A stretch of DNA of 64,000 bases from Acinetobacter sp. Ac_5812 (lineage in GTDB: Bacteria > Pseudomonadota > Gammaproteobacteria > Pseudomonadales > Moraxellaceae), in contig NZ_LXUK01000022.1 in NCBI RefSeq assembly GCF_013072695.1, positions 927,084-991,083 of the forward strand, in the 5' to 3' direction. This document shows, one piece after another, positions 62,410 to 64,000 of this stretch (the first letter of the stretch is position 1; each line of letters begins with the position of its first letter). A program made the translations under genes and the position numbers. The notes under the pieces are model-generated. The model ran no database searches and had not been told where the DNA came from. It saw nothing but the letters and a program-made list of their open reading frames with translations.

Positions 62410-62819
62410 TCTATAGTCCTCTCTTTCAATCTATGTTTTTATCGGAACTGCTCACTCAGTAATTTTTAAGGGTCAAGGGAAAACATTCGTTTAACTTTTG
62501 ACGATGCTGCATGGATAACGCAAACATGATTCCGATAAACTTTTGGTTTATCTTTGTCTCAAAGCCGAAACAAGACCTTTTGAGCAACTGTTCAACTGAT
62601 CTCCCAATAGTTGAACAACTCGTTTCGATCCCCATCACACCCTGAAACATAAGATAACAAAGCCTTTTTATAATTATTTCCCTCTTTTCAGTTTTTTTAA
62701 AGTAAATTTGGCAATAATTTCTAATATTTTCTGCTTAAAACGAATTTTCTTTTAAAAACTAATTTTATTCCCTAATTATTTTTTGCTTTATCCACAATTT
62801 TTCAATTTTCTTTCCCATA
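62410..62819. other. Intergenic space without genes
   Basis: AT-rich 410 bases upstream of the regulator, with no convincing coding region. May hold promoters for the regulator and transcription entering from the right. Confidence 0.6.
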
Positions 62820-62852
62820 AAAAAGCCCCGATTATTTTCAGTCAGGGCTTTT
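62820..62852 (-). terminator. Terminator of gst-like gene
   Basis: AAAAGCCCTGACTGAAAATAATCGGGGCTTTTTT on the minus strand: stem and T run. Confidence 0.85.
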
Positions 62853-62866
62853 ACTTGCAGAATATT

Positions 62867-63637
62867 TTACAAACCGCGCCAATCAACTCGCGCATTCCGC
62901 TCAGTGGCGTAAATCCGCTGTACGTATTGTCCAATCGGCAGGTCGAGTAAATAGTCATAATATTGTTTCAATTCGCTATTGAATTGTTCAATATCATCAC
63001 TCTCCAATTCCCACGGCGTACCTTTAATCACCAGTAAAGGCGCGAGAATAGAACACACTGCAATATCCGCTAAACCAAGACGATCACCGACCATATAACG
63101 CCCTTGATTATCAATCAAACGCTGGTTGAGATCGCTAATCAACTCGGTCATACGCAACTTGGATTGAGCAACTTTTTCAGGGCTCAATTTATAGTTAGTC
63201 GAAACCAGACTTTTTAATATCGGTTTAGAAATCTTCTCAAACTGACGTAAATAGCCTTGTTCACCCATCATGATTTCAAGCGGATGGTCACCCACTGAAA
63301 GTGCATGTGCCAATGACCAACGACGGACATGAACACCAAGCTCATCAGTCAATTTGTCGATTTCTAAAGCCTGCTCACGTAACTGCTCATCACGTCTCAA
63401 TAACGCATGTTCAGGATATGTCGTATCAAGATATAAAGCAATTTGTGTTGAATCAGCAACCCACCGCTTATCATCTTTCAGCATCGGCAATAAATATTGC
63501 CCAGACTTTAGATAAGTAAACGCACGATGGAAACCTGGAATTAAATTATGTGCCACATAGTCCAATTCCTTATGATCTAACAACCAGCGAGCTTTTTCAC
63601 AATAGTGAGACAAAGGAAATTGGTATAAAACCCGCAT
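62867..63637 (-). CDS. Glutathione S-transferase family protein
   Basis: 256 residues. The N-terminal thioredoxin-like part (LYQFPLSHYCEKARWLLDHKEL, LPMLKDDKRWVADSTQIALYLD) and a helical C-terminal half (YMVGDRLGLADIAVCSILAPL) match GST. Detoxification or related role. Chromosomal. Confidence 0.9.
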   Translation of the reverse strand: MRVLYQFPLSHYCEKARWLLDHKELDYVAHNLIPGFHRAFTYLKSGQYLLPMLKDDKRWVADSTQIALYLDTTYPEHALLRRDEQLREQALEIDKLTDELGVHVRRWSLAHALSVGDHPLEIMMGEQGYLRQFEKISKPILKSLVSTNYKLSPEKVAQSKLRMTELISDLNQRLIDNQGRYMVGDRLGLADIAVCSILAPLLVIKGTPWELESDDIEQFNSELKQYYDYLLDLPIGQYVQRIYATERNARVDWRGL

Positions 63638-64000
63638 AAACTCTCCAAATTTATTTTTCTACTCGATCAAACATAAGGTTTTCCCTACTTTAGAAGTAAA
63701 AGTTAATGAATACAATGTCCTTTTCGTTCGATCTTTTTTAATTTTGGCGAAGTCGCTTTATAAATTTTCATGGTGAGAATATTCCTCTCATTCATAGACA
63801 ATGACTTTTTATACTGTTTAATAAATCAGCATAAAACTCAAACCATTGTTTTATATTAATATTTAATATTAATTTTTCTGTTATTTTTCTCATAAAAAAT
63901 GCTTAGGAATTATTGTGATATACAAGGCATAACTGATGGTTTAGTGGAAAAGTAAAACTTTTGTAAAGTGTCTCTTATCTATTAGAGGTGCTCACATGTC
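63638..64000. other. Intergenic region at right edge
   Basis: About 360 bases without a gene; it ends AGAGGTGCTCACATG, where AGAGGTG and an ATG may start a rightward gene beyond the window. Confidence 0.4.

Noticed and set aside
62456..62650. Open frame of 64 codons upstream of the Lrp/AsnC gene
   Set aside because: No ribosome site or recognisable protein.

Overview
The window is mostly one large temperate phage genome of the contractile-tail (myovirus) type, followed on the right by about 5.5 kb of decayed mobile DNA and then ordinary bacterial chromosome (acyltransferase, yebC, Lrp/AsnC regulator, glutathione S-transferase). The AT-rich composition, the style of the chromosomal genes, a broken SRAP gene that begins MCANYEP, and the types of early phage genes point to Acinetobacter or a close relative. 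This assignment is inferred from sequence character, not from a database match.

Layout. About 56-29,845 is the late region, transcribed leftwards: virion proteins, packaging, lysis, and an AT-rich accessory cluster at 24.1-27.1 kb (RelE/RelB-type toxin-antitoxin, cold-shock protein, ankyrin-like protein). A single rightward gene at 30,057 separates it from the early leftward operon (30.8-45.7 kb), which holds a Cro-like protein, a KilA-C antirepressor, two ASCH-like proteins, two DNA methyltransferases, a DUF1376 replication protein, a P-like helicase loader, a RusA resolvase and an MmcB-like nuclease. The genetic switch is at 45.4-46.6 kb. The rightward operon (46.6-53.2 kb) holds DUF2303, a Rad52/Sak-like annealing protein, a Fis homologue, a clamp-like protein and an excisionase-like protein. 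A dense attachment region (53.2-53.6 kb) carrying half of a CAU-anticodon tRNA lies before the integrase (53.6-54.8 kb). The stretch 54.8-60.4 kb contains frameshifted SRAP, membrane-protein, Bro-type antirepressor and tail-chaperone remnants plus an intact HicAB pair.

How it works together. The LexA-type repressor and Cro share six ACAAG-N5-CTTGT operators, four between repressor and cro and two in front of the rightward operon. The early operon replicates and modifies the DNA. Late expression appears to be organised by a repeated motif, WTTGGAAC, found about 60-85 bases upstream of the first gene of almost every leftward late transcription unit. I did not recognise this element from a known late-control system, and I consider it the most interesting signal here.

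Other notable features: a 149-residue mini-intein exactly inside the Walker A loop of the large terminase; a second, short terminase ATPase-like protein that has lost its Walker A lysine and has its own late element; a GFDSA(A/G)-type motif shared by the capsid protein and an acidic/basic head protein, likely linked to a candidate prohead protease; a contractile sheath that seems to be encoded in two genes; and an attachment region that looks like a complete attP with arm sites on both sides although chromosome lies only a few kb away. No portal protein could be identified, so the phage probably continues beyond the left edge.
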